Shown: piece by piece, positions 42,554 through 54,397 of the stretch
How positions within the stretch are numbered: the stretch's first letter is position 1
Layout: each line of letters begins with the position of its first letter
Source: Ruegeria lacuscaerulensis
GTDB taxonomy: Bacteria > Pseudomonadota > Alphaproteobacteria > Rhodobacterales > Rhodobacteraceae
NCBI RefSeq assembly: GCF_013034685.1
Contig: NZ_WQGO01000002.1
Coordinates: 62,001-126,000 of the forward strand
DNA: 64,000 nucleotides
Direction: 5' to 3'
Program-made: the position numbers and the translations under genes
The notes under the pieces: model-generated
What the model was told of the DNA's origin: nothing
The model's database searches: none
Seen by the model: only the letters and a program-made list of their open reading frames with translations

Positions 42554-43191
42554 TGCAAATGTTCCTCGCTCGATCCGCCGCGCATGGCGAATTCGATCAA
42601 TGTTACCAACGTCTCGCGCCGGGTCCGTAAGCACGGGGCCTCAAGCAGGGCTTGTTTCTCTTCAGGGTCGAAATCCAGCAGCATGGACAGCGAATTTACC
42701 AGCAACTCATCATCCGCGTCTTTCAGCGTGTCCCAATCGGTCGAAAGATTCTGCGACGAAAAGAATTTTTCCAACAGATTCAGGAACCGCGGTCGATTGA
42801 ACCCGTCATCCTGTTCGGTTTTGCCCAAGTCCCGGTCGAACCCGTCCCATGACACCGCGCACCGCCGATAAGGGGTAAAAGCGTCGAGCTCAGATTTCAC
42901 CCGAAACCGGGAAATGCCGGTCAGCGTGATCAGATAGCGCCCATCCTCGGTTTCAGAGAACTGAGTGACGCGTCCGGCGCAACCGATCTGATGCAGTTTG
43001 GAGTCGTTGCTCTGACAGGGGTTCGGCTGCACCATTCCGATCAACCGCTCAGGCGTTTTCAGGGCATCGTCCAGCATCTGCAAATAGCGCGGCTCGAAAA
43101 TGTGCAGCGGCAGGCGCGAACGGGGCAACAGCAACGCCCCGGGCAAAGGAAAAACGGATACCGTTTCCGGCAGGTCGGCGGGATGCATCAT
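42550..43191 (-). CDS. Lon substrate-binding-domain protein
   Basis: Stand-alone LON N-terminal-domain protein of 213 residues: [31 protein letters not shown] and [19 protein letters not shown] match the N domain of Lon, while AAA+ and protease domains are absent. Likely an adaptor or substrate binder; function unproven. It is the middle gene of a minus-strand run ybbN-like / LON-like / trm112-like, with a 4-base overlap downstream. Confidence 0.88.
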   Translation of the reverse strand: MMHPADLPETVSVFPLPGALLLPRSRLPLHIFEPRYLQMLDDALKTPERLIGMVQPNPCQSNDSKLHQIGCAGRVTQFSETEDGRYLITLTGISRFRVKSELDAFTPYRRCAVSWDGFDRDLGKTEQDDGFNRPRFLNLLEKFFSSQNLSTDWDTLKDADDELLVNSLSMLLDFDPEEKQALLEAPCLRTRRETLVTLIEFAMRGGSSEEHLQ

Positions 43192-43218
43192 AGAACGGAG
43201 TGTAGCTCTGTTCAGAAA

Positions 43219-44136
43219 TTAGGCAAATATCATCGAGCTAAGTTTACGCCGCCCGTTCAAGACAATCGGGTCATTTGGCTTGAGCGCATCAAAGATCGTG
43301 AAGAGCTGCGCCTTGGCGGCGCCGTCATTCCACTCGCGGTCGCGGCGAAACAGGTCCAGCAATTGCGCGACGGCCTCTTCCACGTCCCCGTTCGCGTGCA
43401 GCGCCTGCGCCAGATCAAAGCGTGCCTGATGGTTGTCTGGGTCCGCCTCAACCGCCGCAGTCAGCTCGGCCACGGGGCCCGCATCCGCAGCCTGCTTGGC
43501 CAGTTCCAACTGCGCATGGGCGGCTTCTAGTTCCGGAGTGTTGGAGATTTCGGCCGGGGCACCGTTCAGAATTGCCTCGGCCTGTTCCAGATCATCTGCG
43601 GCGATATGCGCGCGCACCAGACCGCCGTAAGCGCCGGCATGGTTGGGATCTTCGCCCAAAATCGCGGCAAAAGTCTGGGCCGCATCGCTTGCCGCACCTT
43701 CGGCCAGCATTTCCTCGGCCGCCGCGACAGCTTCGTCCAACTGACCACCGGGGCTTTCGCCGCCTGCCGCCTCGATCACCCGATCAACGAACGCTTTGAT
43801 CTCGGACCCCGGGAGCGCGCCCTGAAACCCGTCGACAGGCTGACCCTTGAAAAAGGCATAGACCGTGGGGATCGACTGAATGCGCATTTGCGAGGCGATC
43901 ATCTGCGCCTCGTCCACGTTGATCTTGACCATCTTGACCGCGCCCTTGGCGGCGGTGACGGCCTCTTCCAGCATCGGGCCCAGCGTTTTGCACGGGCCGC
44001 ACCACGGGGCCCAGAAATCGACGATGACCGGCACCTCTTGCGAGGTTTCCACAACGTCGGCCATGAAGGTGGCCTCGGACCCGTCCTTTATCAGGTCGGC
44101 AGCGTCAGAGTCGGGGGCGGTATTCAGAAGGTCCAT
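43219..44136 (-). CDS. Thioredoxin-TPR protein (YbbN/CnoX-like)
   Basis: Protein of 305 residues: an N-terminal thioredoxin domain with intact active site FWAPWCGPCK (Cys46, Cys49), then a TPR-like helical region (about 150-305) rich in Ala/Glu. E. coli YbbN (CnoX) is a redox-linked chaperone that has lost the first active-site Cys; here both Cys are present, so thiol-disulfide activity is possible. ATG 44136 is chosen; GTG 44145 would add three residues. Confidence 0.9.
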   Translation of the reverse strand: MDLLNTAPDSDAADLIKDGSEATFMADVVETSQEVPVIVDFWAPWCGPCKTLGPMLEEAVTAAKGAVKMVKINVDEAQMIASQMRIQSIPTVYAFFKGQPVDGFQGALPGSEIKAFVDRVIEAAGGESPGGQLDEAVAAAEEMLAEGAASDAAQTFAAILGEDPNHAGAYGGLVRAHIAADDLEQAEAILNGAPAEISNTPELEAAHAQLELAKQAADAGPVAELTAAVEADPDNHQARFDLAQALHANGDVEEAVAQLLDLFRRDREWNDGAAKAQLFTIFDALKPNDPIVLNGRRKLSSMIFA

Positions 44137-44212
44137 GGCAGTCACTCTTTCGTTCGTACTTGCGCCCTATATGCAACCGCAACAGGCAGAAACCAAGGGC
44201 TGACTTGCGCGA

Positions 44213-45001
44213 TTACAGGTCGAATGTGGCAAAGACCGGGGCGTGGTCGCTGGGTTTTTCCCACCCGCGCGCGTCGCGAAGAACGCGGCTGGAATGTCCC
44301 GCGTTCGAGATATCGGGCGTGGCCCAGACGTGATCCAGTCGCCGCCCCTTGTCCGCTGCATCCCAGTCACGCGCGCGGTAGGACCACCAGCTATAGAGCT
44401 GCCCCTCGGGGATGTCCTGACGGGTAACATCAACCCAACCGCCTGCATCCTGGGTCTCAGCCAGTGCCTCGACCTCGATCGGGGTGTGCGAGACGACCTT
44501 GAGCAGTTGTTTGTGCGACCATACATCGTCTGCGCGCGGGGCGATGTTCAAATCGCCGACCAGAATGGATTTTTCGGGCTTGTCAGTGCGGAACCAATCG
44601 CGCATGTCGGCGAGGTAGTCCAGCTTTTGCCCAAACTTCTCGTTGACCTCGCGGTCGGGTACATCGCCACCGGCGGGGACATAGAAGTTCTGGATGGTCA
44701 CGCCATTTTCCAGCCGTGCCGCAATGTGGCGGGCATGGCCGAGACCGGCGAAATCCTTGTCGCCCACCTCCTCCATCGGGATACGCGACAGGATCGCGAC
44801 GCCGTTATAGCCCTTTTGCCCCCGCGCGACCATGTGGGTATACCCCAGTTCCGCAAAGCCTTCGGTCGGGATCTTCTCGACGGGGGATTTACACTCTTGC
44901 AGACACAGCACATCTGGGGCCTCTTCCTGCAACAATTTCAGCACGATAGGCTCGCGCAGGCGGACCGAGTTGATGTTCCAGGTGGCAAGAGTAAAGGGCA
45001 T
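44213..45001 (-). CDS. xth: Exodeoxyribonuclease III
   Basis: AP endonuclease/3' exonuclease of 262 residues for base-excision repair. Metal and catalytic motifs are all seen: LATWNINSVRLRE, LCLQECK, GDLNIAPRADDVW, RRLDHVWAT and the C-terminal PSDHAPVFATFDL. Length matches E. coli XthA (268). The gene stands alone between the thioredoxin-TPR gene and the nitronate monooxygenase gene. Confidence 0.94.
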   Translation of the reverse strand: MPFTLATWNINSVRLREPIVLKLLQEEAPDVLCLQECKSPVEKIPTEGFAELGYTHMVARGQKGYNGVAILSRIPMEEVGDKDFAGLGHARHIAARLENGVTIQNFYVPAGGDVPDREVNEKFGQKLDYLADMRDWFRTDKPEKSILVGDLNIAPRADDVWSHKQLLKVVSHTPIEVEALAETQDAGGWVDVTRQDIPEGQLYSWWSYRARDWDAADKGRRLDHVWATPDISNAGHSSRVLRDARGWEKPSDHAPVFATFDL

Positions 45002-45076
45002 AGCGGATTCCTCTGTCGCGGTTGGGCGCGACGTTAACGCGGTGCGGGGCGGGGTGCCATCGGAAAAACCGGTATG

Positions 45077-46069
45077 TCAGAGCCGCGAAGGCGCCGCATT
45101 CAGCAGGGCTTGCGCCTCGTTGAATATCTCATCGACGATCTGTGCGGCGGGCATCACCTCGCGCACCATCGAAACGCCTTGCCCGGACCAAAGCGACATT
45201 GCCTCGACATCGCCCTGTGTTTCGGGCAGCGGGGTATAGCTTTGGTACCGCACCACGGCCTCACCATCAGGACGGTGGCCGATAATTTCCTGTTCGTTGG
45301 GACGCTGGCCCGGCGCGGCGGACCCTGCGTCTTTCCACTTTTGTGCGGTGGAATTGTCCAGCGCCCGATGCGGGGCTTGCGGCCATTTCACATCATAAAG
45401 GTCGTAGTACCATTCGGTCTGCGCCTCGGTCGCGTTCAGGATGCGACGGCGGTATTCGTCATGAATCGTGGCCTCAGCGCTGGCCAGAAACCGGGTGCCG
45501 ACCCAAACGGCCGAAGCCCCCAGCATCAAAGCAGCCGCCATGCCGCGCCCATCCGCAATGCCCCCCGCCGCAACAACCGGAACCGAAACCGCGTCCACAA
45601 CGGCGGGAATCAACGCCATGGTGGCGACCTGGCCCCAGACGTGGCCTCCGGACTCCCACCCCTGGGCGACAATGATATCTGCGCCAGCCTCTTCCGCCGC
45701 CTTGGCCTCGGCTGCGTTGCCGACGCTGGCCATCACCAGCAAGCCGCCCGTTTTGGCTTTGGAAATCGCCTCAGGCTCCATCCCCCAGAACAGCGAAACC
45801 GCGTGAACCTGTTTGTCGATACAGGTCTGAAGCTGTTCCTCATACGGAAATTCAAGGTTGATATTGACCGCAAAGCTCCGGTCCGTCAGGGCACGCACCG
45901 CCTCAATGCCGCTTGCAACCTGCGCCGCGGGCTTGCCCCACAACGGGATGACGCCATAACCGCCCGCATTGCAGACAGCCGCCACCAGATCCGGTCCCGC
46001 CGCGCCCCCCATCGGCGCTGACAAAATTGGCTTTTCAATCTTCAACAATTCACGAATGTCACTGGACAA
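45077..46069 (-). CDS. Nitronate monooxygenase (2-nitropropane dioxygenase family)
   Basis: FMN-dependent TIM-barrel enzyme of about 330 residues. Recognised from KPILSAPMGGAAGPDLVAAV, ADIIVAQGWESGGHVWG and PVVAAGGIADGRGMAAALML. It detoxifies propionate-3-nitronate-type compounds or acts as an enoyl-reductase-like enzyme. The start is uncertain: no ATG fits the conserved N-terminus; TTG 46069 follows GGGGGGATGGGAT and gives a typical N-terminus, and the frame is open to a TTG at 46126. Confidence 0.85.
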   Translation of the reverse strand: MSSDIRELLKIEKPILSAPMGGAAGPDLVAAVCNAGGYGVIPLWGKPAAQVASGIEAVRALTDRSFAVNINLEFPYEEQLQTCIDKQVHAVSLFWGMEPEAISKAKTGGLLVMASVGNAAEAKAAEEAGADIIVAQGWESGGHVWGQVATMALIPAVVDAVSVPVVAAGGIADGRGMAAALMLGASAVWVGTRFLASAEATIHDEYRRRILNATEAQTEWYYDLYDVKWPQAPHRALDNSTAQKWKDAGSAAPGQRPNEQEIIGHRPDGEAVVRYQSYTPLPETQGDVEAMSLWSGQGVSMVREVMPAAQIVDEIFNEAQALLNAAPSRL

Positions 46070-46186
46070 ATCCCATCCCCCCAAAACGATGGGCCGAGTT
46101 GGCACCGGTACCGGGGGACAAGTCAAGCGCGTCCGGAATTTGGGTGGTCACGGACGGTGGCCGGGCGTCATACAGACTCGTTACAC

Positions 46187-46214
46187 AAAAAAAGGCCGGG
46201 CCATCAGGCCCGGC
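46187..46214 (-). terminator. Intrinsic terminator of the OmpR-type regulator gene
   Basis: On the minus strand GCCGGGCC-TGAT-GGCCCGGC (46195-46214) is followed by a run of seven T (46187-46193). It lies 105 bases after the response-regulator stop, with nothing coding recognised between. Confidence 0.85.
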
Positions 46215-46318
46215 AGTCCAACAGGGAGGTACATGTCATAACCCGGACATGCGCGGGTTGGGAGTAACCTAATGATGACTTCAGGGTATCACTTTGATCC
46301 ACATCAATCCACCGGCAG

Positions 46319-47005
46319 TTAAGAGACCAGACGATATCCGCCTGATTCTGTGACCAAAAGGCGAGCATTGGACGGATCAGGCTCGATCTTCTGACGCAGG
46401 CGATAGATGTGGGTTTCCAGCGTATGGGTGGTGACACCAGCGTTGTAACCCCACACTTCGTGCAGCAGCACGTCGCGCGCGACCACGCCATCCGCCGAGC
46501 GGTAGAGGAACTTAAGGATGTTCGTCTCTTTCTCGGTCAGGCGGATTTTGCGATCCTCCTCGGTGATCAGCATCTTCATCGCAGGCTTAAACGTATACGG
46601 CCCAAGAACAAAGACGGCGTCTTCGGACTGTTCGTGCTGGCGCAGCTGGGCACGGATGCGAGCCAAAAGAACCGGGAACTTGAACGGCTTAGGAACATAG
46701 TCATTGGCACCGGCATCCAGGCCCAGAATGGTGTCGGCGTCGCTGTCGTGACCGGTCAGCATCAGGATCGGGCTTTTGACGCCCTGCTTGCGCATCAGGC
46801 GGCACAGCTCGCGCCCGTCCGTATCAGGCAGACCGACGTCCAGAATAACAAGGTCATAAATCGCCTCGCGGGCTCGCTCCATGGCCGAGGCACCATCTGA
46901 CGCTTCGAACACGTCAAAGTCTTCTGTCATCACGAGCTGCTCACTCAGCGCCTCGCGCAGGTCTTCATCATCATCCACCAGCAGGATTTTCTTAAGCTGT
47001 GCCAT
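46319..47005 (-). CDS. OmpR/PhoB-family response regulator
   Basis: Two-component regulator of 228 residues: receiver domain with the acidic pocket DDDED, phospho-acceptor Asp56 in VILDVGLPD and Lys in VPKPFKFPVL; then a winged-helix effector domain (LTEKETNILKFLYRS, VTTHTLETHIYRLRQKIEPD, SGGYRLV). No histidine kinase is adjacent, so it is an orphan here. It resembles the CenR-like regulators of alphaproteobacterial envelope control, but I would not assign that name without comparison. Confidence 0.93.
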   Translation of the reverse strand: MAQLKKILLVDDDEDLREALSEQLVMTEDFDVFEASDGASAMERAREAIYDLVILDVGLPDTDGRELCRLMRKQGVKSPILMLTGHDSDADTILGLDAGANDYVPKPFKFPVLLARIRAQLRQHEQSEDAVFVLGPYTFKPAMKMLITEEDRKIRLTEKETNILKFLYRSADGVVARDVLLHEVWGYNAGVTTHTLETHIYRLRQKIEPDPSNARLLVTESGGYRLVS

Positions 47006-47167
47006 TCCCGGTCCTCCTAAGCCTTTTCGGACACTTGCGTGTCGAATATGCAATCAACAAGGTTTGCTGCAATCGTCTCACGCCCTCGTGTCCGGCGAGT
47101 AGGAATTATTTCACATTTCCTGCGGATCAGGATACAGAAAGAGGCTGATCGTTACAGGGTAACATAA

Positions 47168-48262
47168 ATGAGTCTTATCCCCGACATATCGGAACTGCTG
47201 GCACGCGCCCGCGCGGACCTGCGTATGGGTGTCCCGGTCGTGCTAACGGATGACAGTGGGTTCAGCGTGCTGGCCATTGCCTCAGAAACCCTGAGCGCCC
47301 AACGGCTTGCGGATTTGCGCAGCCTTGGCGGCGAGCCAGTGGTTGCAATCACCGTAAGACGAGCTGAGACTCTGAAAGCGCGGGCCTATGACGGTGATCT
47401 CGCGCGGGTGGTCATTCCGGCAGATACCGATATCGGTTGGGTTCAGGCTGTGGCCGACCCTTCGGACGATCTGAACGCACCTATGAAGGGCCCCCTGATG
47501 ACGGAACGTCAGGGTAATGCCAATCTGCACCGCATCGCCATTGCGCTGACCAAATCAGCGCGTCTGCTGCCCGCAACCGTTGTGGTCCCGGTCGAGGACG
47601 GGCGCGCATTTGCCGCGGCGCACGGTCTGACCTGCATCGACCACACTCGCGCCGCACCGCATCTGGCCGATCGCAGCATCCTGAATGCCGTTGTCGCCGC
47701 GCGCCTTCCGATGGAGGTGTCCGAGGCAGGCCGGTTGCACGTATTCCGCCCCGAAGATGGCGGCGAAGAACATTACGCCATCGAAATCGGCCGACCGGAC
47801 CGAAGCAAACCAGTATTGGCGCGGCTGCATTCGGCCTGTTTCACCGGCGACCTGATGGGCAGCTTGAAATGCGATTGCGGCCCGCAACTGCGGGGGGCAC
47901 TGGCGCAGATGGGTTCGGAGGGCGCCGGGGTGCTGCTCTACCTCAACCAAGAGGGGCGGGGCATTGGGTTGGCCAACAAGATGCGCGCCTATTTCCTGCA
48001 AGATCAGGGGTTCGACACGGTCGAAGCCAACCACCGGCTGGGTTTCGAGGATGACGAGCGTGATTTCCGATTGGGTTCGGATATTCTGAAATCGCTGGGA
48101 TTCAACTCGGTCCGATTGCTGACGAACAATCCTGCCAAGATTGCGATGATGGAGAAAACCGGCATCGCCGTGACCGAGCGTGTACCGCTGAAGGTGGGCG
48201 AAACCGCGCATAACCGCGGATATCTGGCAACCAAGGCGGCCAAGTCCGGCCACTTGCTGTGA
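47168..48262 (+). CDS. ribA: GTP cyclohydrolase II with vestigial RibB-like N-terminal domain
   Basis: First enzyme of riboflavin synthesis. The C-terminal half carries the RibA zinc cysteines HSACFTGDLMGSLKCDCGPQ (about residues 222-241), YLNQEGRGIGLANKMRAY and LTNNPAKIAMMEKTGI. Residues 1-160 look like a DHBP-synthase (RibB) fold whose catalytic motif is gone: VPVVLTDDSGFSVLAIASE stands where RibB has DDExRENEGD. So it should act only as RibA. The next gene starts at GTG 48259, overlapping the stop. Confidence 0.9.
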   Translation: MSLIPDISELLARARADLRMGVPVVLTDDSGFSVLAIASETLSAQRLADLRSLGGEPVVAITVRRAETLKARAYDGDLARVVIPADTDIGWVQAVADPSDDLNAPMKGPLMTERQGNANLHRIAIALTKSARLLPATVVVPVEDGRAFAAAHGLTCIDHTRAAPHLADRSILNAVVAARLPMEVSEAGRLHVFRPEDGGEEHYAIEIGRPDRSKPVLARLHSACFTGDLMGSLKCDCGPQLRGALAQMGSEGAGVLLYLNQEGRGIGLANKMRAYFLQDQGFDTVEANHRLGFEDDERDFRLGSDILKSLGFNSVRLLTNNPAKIAMMEKTGIAVTERVPLKVGETAHNRGYLATKAAKSGHLL

Positions 48263-48759
48263 CCCCGCAAGATCTGGTTCTGACCCCGCGCGGCGTTCGG
48301 TTTGCCGGGCGTTTGTTTCCTTGCTCAATCGGCAAAGGCGGGCTGAGCAACGACAAACGCGAGGGCGATGGGGCGACCCCGACCGGCATTCATCACATCG
48401 TCGGGCTTCTGTACCGACCGGATCGTGTTGTGGCGCCTATCTCTTGGGCCATCCCGACTGGACCGCAGGATCTGTGGTCCGATGACGCAAGCGATTCTCG
48501 ATATAATCAATTGGTACGTGCGCCCTACCCGTTCAGCCACGAGAGACTGCGCCGCGCTGATCCGCTCTACGATGTTGTGCTGCTGACGGATTGGAACTGG
48601 CCCAATGCAGTTCCGGGTCGTGGGTCGGCCATTTTTCTGCATCAATGGCGGCGACCCGGATTTCCGACCGAAGGTTGCATTGCCTTTCGGCGCGATCATC
48701 TGCACTGGATCGCGCAAAGGGTGCTGCCCGGGACGCGGGTAGTTATTCCTCGGGCCTGA
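48259..48759 (+). CDS. L,D-transpeptidase (YkuD-type) family protein
   Basis: Protein of 166 residues with the YkuD-like catalytic motif IFLHQWRRPGFPTEGCIAF: the His and the catalytic Cys are in place, although the usual SHGC reads TEGC as in the YbiS-distant L,D-transpeptidase/endopeptidase subfamily. GDGATPTGIHH near the N-terminus is also typical. No signal peptide is evident from this GTG start, so its site of action is unclear. The GTGA overlap with ribA indicates translational coupling. Confidence 0.85.
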   Translation: MTPQDLVLTPRGVRFAGRLFPCSIGKGGLSNDKREGDGATPTGIHHIVGLLYRPDRVVAPISWAIPTGPQDLWSDDASDSRYNQLVRAPYPFSHERLRRADPLYDVVLLTDWNWPNAVPGRGSAIFLHQWRRPGFPTEGCIAFRRDHLHWIAQRVLPGTRVVIPRA

Positions 48760-49402
48760 TGCGTTCGCCAAAGATCGCCGAGCCGACACGCACATGGGTT
48801 GCACCCAAGGCGATGGCCTTTTCGAAATCGTCGCTCATACCCATCGACAGCCCCTCAAGCCCATTGCGGGCGGCGATCTTCGCCAGCAATGCAAAATGCA
48901 GTGCGGCTTCTTCATCGACCGGAGGGATGCACATCAGCCCGACGACCGGCAGATCCAGCGCCCTGCATTCGGCAATAAACGTGTCAGCTTCGGATGGTTT
49001 AATGCCAGCCTTTTGCGCCTCTTCCCCCGTGTTGACTTGAATGAACAGGTCAGGGCACGCGCCCACTTCATGCGCCAACCGTGCGAGTGTCTTGGCCAGC
49101 TTGGGGCGATCAACTGAGTGTATTGTGCTGAACAGCTCGGTCGCCTGACGGGCTTTGTTGGTTTGCAAAGGGCCGATCAGGTGCAAATCGACATCGGGAT
49201 ATATTTCCATGAAACCGGGCCACTTTCCGGCCGCTTCCTGCACCCGGTTTTCCCCAAAGCACCTGTGGCCCTGCGCCAGAACGTCCAGTACGCGGTCGTT
49301 CGGCTGGACCTTGGACACCGCGATCAGTTTGACACTGCCAGCAACGCGTCCTGCGGCAGCCTCGGCCTTGGTGATACGGTTTGAGATATCGTGCAGCGGC
49401 AT
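48743..49402 (-). CDS. YggS-family PLP-binding protein
   Basis: Alanine-racemase-like barrel protein of 219 residues for PLP homeostasis. The PLP lysine is in LIAVSKVQP, followed by HRCFGENRVQEA, VDLHLIGPLQTNKA and the C-terminal SMGMSDDFEKAIALGATHVR. ATG 49402 starts at the family N-terminus. The 3' end overlaps the convergent L,D-transpeptidase gene by 17 bases. Confidence 0.93.
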   Translation of the reverse strand: MPLHDISNRITKAEAAAGRVAGSVKLIAVSKVQPNDRVLDVLAQGHRCFGENRVQEAAGKWPGFMEIYPDVDLHLIGPLQTNKARQATELFSTIHSVDRPKLAKTLARLAHEVGACPDLFIQVNTGEEAQKAGIKPSEADTFIAECRALDLPVVGLMCIPPVDEEAALHFALLAKIAARNGLEGLSMGMSDDFEKAIALGATHVRVGSAIFGERIRPEE

Positions 49403-49450
49403 GGGTTCCCTCGAATTGACCTGCGCGCAGGAAAACACCAAGTCGGCGCA

Positions 49451-49483
49451 AAAGAAAAGGGCAGGTCCGAAGACCTGCCCTTA
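49451..49483 (-). terminator. Intrinsic terminator of the porin gene
   Basis: On the minus strand AAGGGCAGGTC-TTCG-GACCTGCCCTT (49458-49483) is followed by TTTTCTTTT. An 11-bp stem with a UUCG tetraloop 21 bases after the porin stop is a textbook strong terminator. Confidence 0.93.
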
Positions 49484-49504
49484 AACCTTGCGGTTCAGCT
49501 CAAC

Positions 49505-50539
49505 TTAGAAGTTGAAGCGAGCACCGAAGTCTGCGCGCAGAGACGAGTCTTCGCAGATGTCGCAGTCGCTGTTGCCGATACCACCTTGCAGCGATGCACC
49601 GCCACCCAGGTCGTAGATCGCGCCGATACCGTACTGCTCAGTGTCACCATCCGCGTTACCGTCGCCGTAAGCTGCGGTCAGGGTCAGAGCGGAGCCAACA
49701 TTGTAGGCCGCTGAAATACCCCATGCAGTGCCGTCGGTCAGATCAATTTCGGTGTTATCGTCAGCGACGAACAGAGTACCCGAGAAGTCGCCGAAGTCTG
49801 CACCCAAGGTGAAGACCAGGAGGCTCGGATCGTCAAGGCCATCAACACCAGCGTCGGTTTCACCATAAGCGATCGCCGCGGTGATGTTGTTGAAGGTGTA
49901 GGTTGCGCTGACGTCCCAGCGGTCCAGATCAATTTTGTCGCCATTAATGGCACCGGTCGCCGTGTCGTAAGACGCGCCGAACGCGAAGTCACCAACAGCG
50001 TACTGGAAGAACACAGCGTTCGAACCCGCGCCGGTCGACGAGAAGGCCAGGAAGTCATAGTTCACGCCCGAATACTGGCCGATGAAGTTTTCCAGACCAG
50101 GCTCGTTACCGTAGTAGTTTGCCAAGTTGTCGAAGGCACCCGATACGTTGCCCGCGTCAACACGCAGACCACCGTACTGAACGGTGAAGCGTGCACCGCT
50201 CAGCTGAGCTTCGCCAGCTTCGCCGTTACCGGCGTTTTCGTCAGCTTGCAGACGAACACGAGCCGAGAACTCAACGCCGCTATCGGTTTCAACGATACCG
50301 TCGATGTTCAGACGGAAACGCGAGATCAGGATCACGTCGTCGGTGTCAACAACGGCAGTACCGGTACCAACATTGATTACACCGGACGTGGTGGTGGTGA
50401 CGGTGATGTTGGTCACGGCACCGGAACGATCTTCCAGGTACCCAATACCGAAGCGGCCGTAGCCGCTGAATTTGATTTCGGCCGACGCCATGCTTGCGGT
50501 TGCCAGCAGAGCGGTCGATGCGAAGAGAACTTTTTTCAT
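49505..50539 (-). CDS. Rhodobacter-type outer-membrane porin
   Basis: Porin of 344 residues: signal peptide MKKVLFASTALLATASMASA, then a beta-strand-rich, Asp/Gly-rich barrel (KFSGYGRFGIGYLEDRSGAV; SGARFTVQYGGLRVDAGNVS), ending in a C-terminal aromatic strand RADFGARFNF recognised by the Bam complex. It should form a general diffusion channel. A GAGGG site precedes ATG. A strong terminator follows. Confidence 0.93.
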   Translation of the reverse strand: MKKVLFASTALLATASMASAEIKFSGYGRFGIGYLEDRSGAVTNITVTTTTSGVINVGTGTAVVDTDDVILISRFRLNIDGIVETDSGVEFSARVRLQADENAGNGEAGEAQLSGARFTVQYGGLRVDAGNVSGAFDNLANYYGNEPGLENFIGQYSGVNYDFLAFSSTGAGSNAVFFQYAVGDFAFGASYDTATGAINGDKIDLDRWDVSATYTFNNITAAIAYGETDAGVDGLDDPSLLVFTLGADFGDFSGTLFVADDNTEIDLTDGTAWGISAAYNVGSALTLTAAYGDGNADGDTEQYGIGAIYDLGGGASLQGGIGNSDCDICEDSSLRADFGARFNF

Positions 50540-50799
50540 CTTGTTTCCCTCGGTTTCAAAGTTTTTCTACTCGACACATGTCGTTGCACGTGTCTCAGCA
50601 CGGGAACCGTTTCGCTCTTTTTACCCCCTTCGCGCAAGCTTGGCATAAAGCCCGCGCTGCATTGGCCACGAATTGGTGCAAGGATGCCACAGTAGGTTAC
50701 CCGCCCCGTCACACAGTCAATCCCACCCTAAAGTGACAAGAATAGACTTGTTGCGGCACCTGACCTTGTCTAGGAGTATCTCTGAACGAGTGAGACCCA

Positions 50800-51312
50800 A
50801 TGATACAGGACCCTTCGACGATGCGCCCGCAGACGATTTTCGGTTTGATCCTTGTGACCGCCCTGGTCTCATCTTGCGGGTTGGGCAACTCTGAGCCACC
50901 GAATCCAAACCTGCAGCTGACGTCGGATGGCACCAGCTCTTCCGAGCGCGAATTGAACGACCCGAATCGCTCGACGATCTGGGATGTGTTCGATACCGCT
51001 GATGCCGAGCAGGTCACCAATGTGAATCGCTACCTGTGGTCGGCGTCTCTGGACATTCTGAACTTCTTACCTGTCGAAGAGGTGGACCCCTTTACCGGTG
51101 TAATCGTAACGGGTTACGGCACACCTCCGGGTGGTGGTCGTCAATATCGCGCCACAGTGCATATCAGTGATCCGGCCCTCGCGGCGCGTTCGCTTTCGGT
51201 ATCGCTTCAAACCAGCGGAGGCGCTCCTGTCAGCGCTGCAACCACGCGCGCGGTTGAAGATGCAATCCTGTCGCGCGCCCGCCAGTTGCGGATTGCGGAC
51301 AACAAGCTCTAG
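50800..51312 (+). CDS. DUF3576 lipoprotein
   Basis: Predicted lipoprotein of 170 residues with lipobox ALVSSC (Cys26) and the DUF3576 segments STIWDVFD and NVNRYLWSASLDILNFLP. Function unknown; members sit just upstream of leuS in many alphaproteobacteria. ATG 50800 or ATG 50821 (MRPQTIFGL, preceded by AGGA) could be the start; both keep the signal peptide. A strong terminator (51341-51364) separates it from leuS. Confidence 0.87.
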   Translation: MIQDPSTMRPQTIFGLILVTALVSSCGLGNSEPPNPNLQLTSDGTSSSERELNDPNRSTIWDVFDTADAEQVTNVNRYLWSASLDILNFLPVEEVDPFTGVIVTGYGTPPGGGRQYRATVHISDPALAARSLSVSLQTSGGAPVSAATTRAVEDAILSRARQLRIADNKL

Positions 51313-51340
51313 CCACCCGCTGCAAATCACAATATTACCA

Positions 51341-51364
51341 CGCCGGGCTCTGTCCCGGCGTTTT
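51341..51364 (+). terminator. Intrinsic terminator between the DUF3576 gene and leuS
   Basis: CGCCGGG-CTCTGT-CCCGGCG followed by TTTT, 28 bases after the lipoprotein stop and 20 bases before the leuS start. Because leuS begins so soon after it, the hairpin could also act as an attenuator for leuS. Confidence 0.85.
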
Positions 51365-51384
51365 CATTCACGAAGGACCGCACG

Positions 51385-53905
<2,521 letters not shown>

Positions 53906-53919
<14 letters not shown>

Positions 53920-54397
53920 CCGCAGAACCCTGTTGATGCTGCCGCTGGCACTCGCTGCCTGCGGCTTTGAACCGGTCTATGCCCCCGGTGGCGCTGGCGC
54001 GGCTCTGGACGGACGTGTCACAGTATCGGCGCCGAATTCAACCAACAGTTTTCTGCTGGTCCAGAATCTGGAACAACGGCTGGGCCGCAGTGCAAATTCG
54101 GGTAACGCCTATAATCTTGATGTCGATGTCTCGACTGTAGTTCGTTCTGCCGCGATCACCCAGACCAACGAGACCAACCGTCTGAATATCGAAGGCACCG
54201 CGACCTACGCGCTGCGGTCGAATGAGACCGGGCAGATTTTGGCCTCGGGTCGGGTGAACAATTTCGTCGGCTATTCCGCAGCCGGTTCGACCGTGTCGAC
54301 TCTGGCGGACGAGCGGGATGCGCTGCAGCGGCTGATGGTGATTCTGTCGGACCAGATCGTAACCGAGCTTTACACCGTCCCGGGACTTGGCACATGA
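53906..54397 (+). CDS. lptE: LPS-assembly lipoprotein LptE
   Basis: Outer-membrane lipoprotein of 163 residues, plug of the LptD translocon. Its signal peptide ends in lipobox LAAC (Cys19), followed by [10 protein letters not shown], the LptE-typical start. Position between leuS and holA is the conserved alphaproteobacterial and wider arrangement. It overlaps leuS by 14 bases and holA by four (ATGA). Confidence 0.9.
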
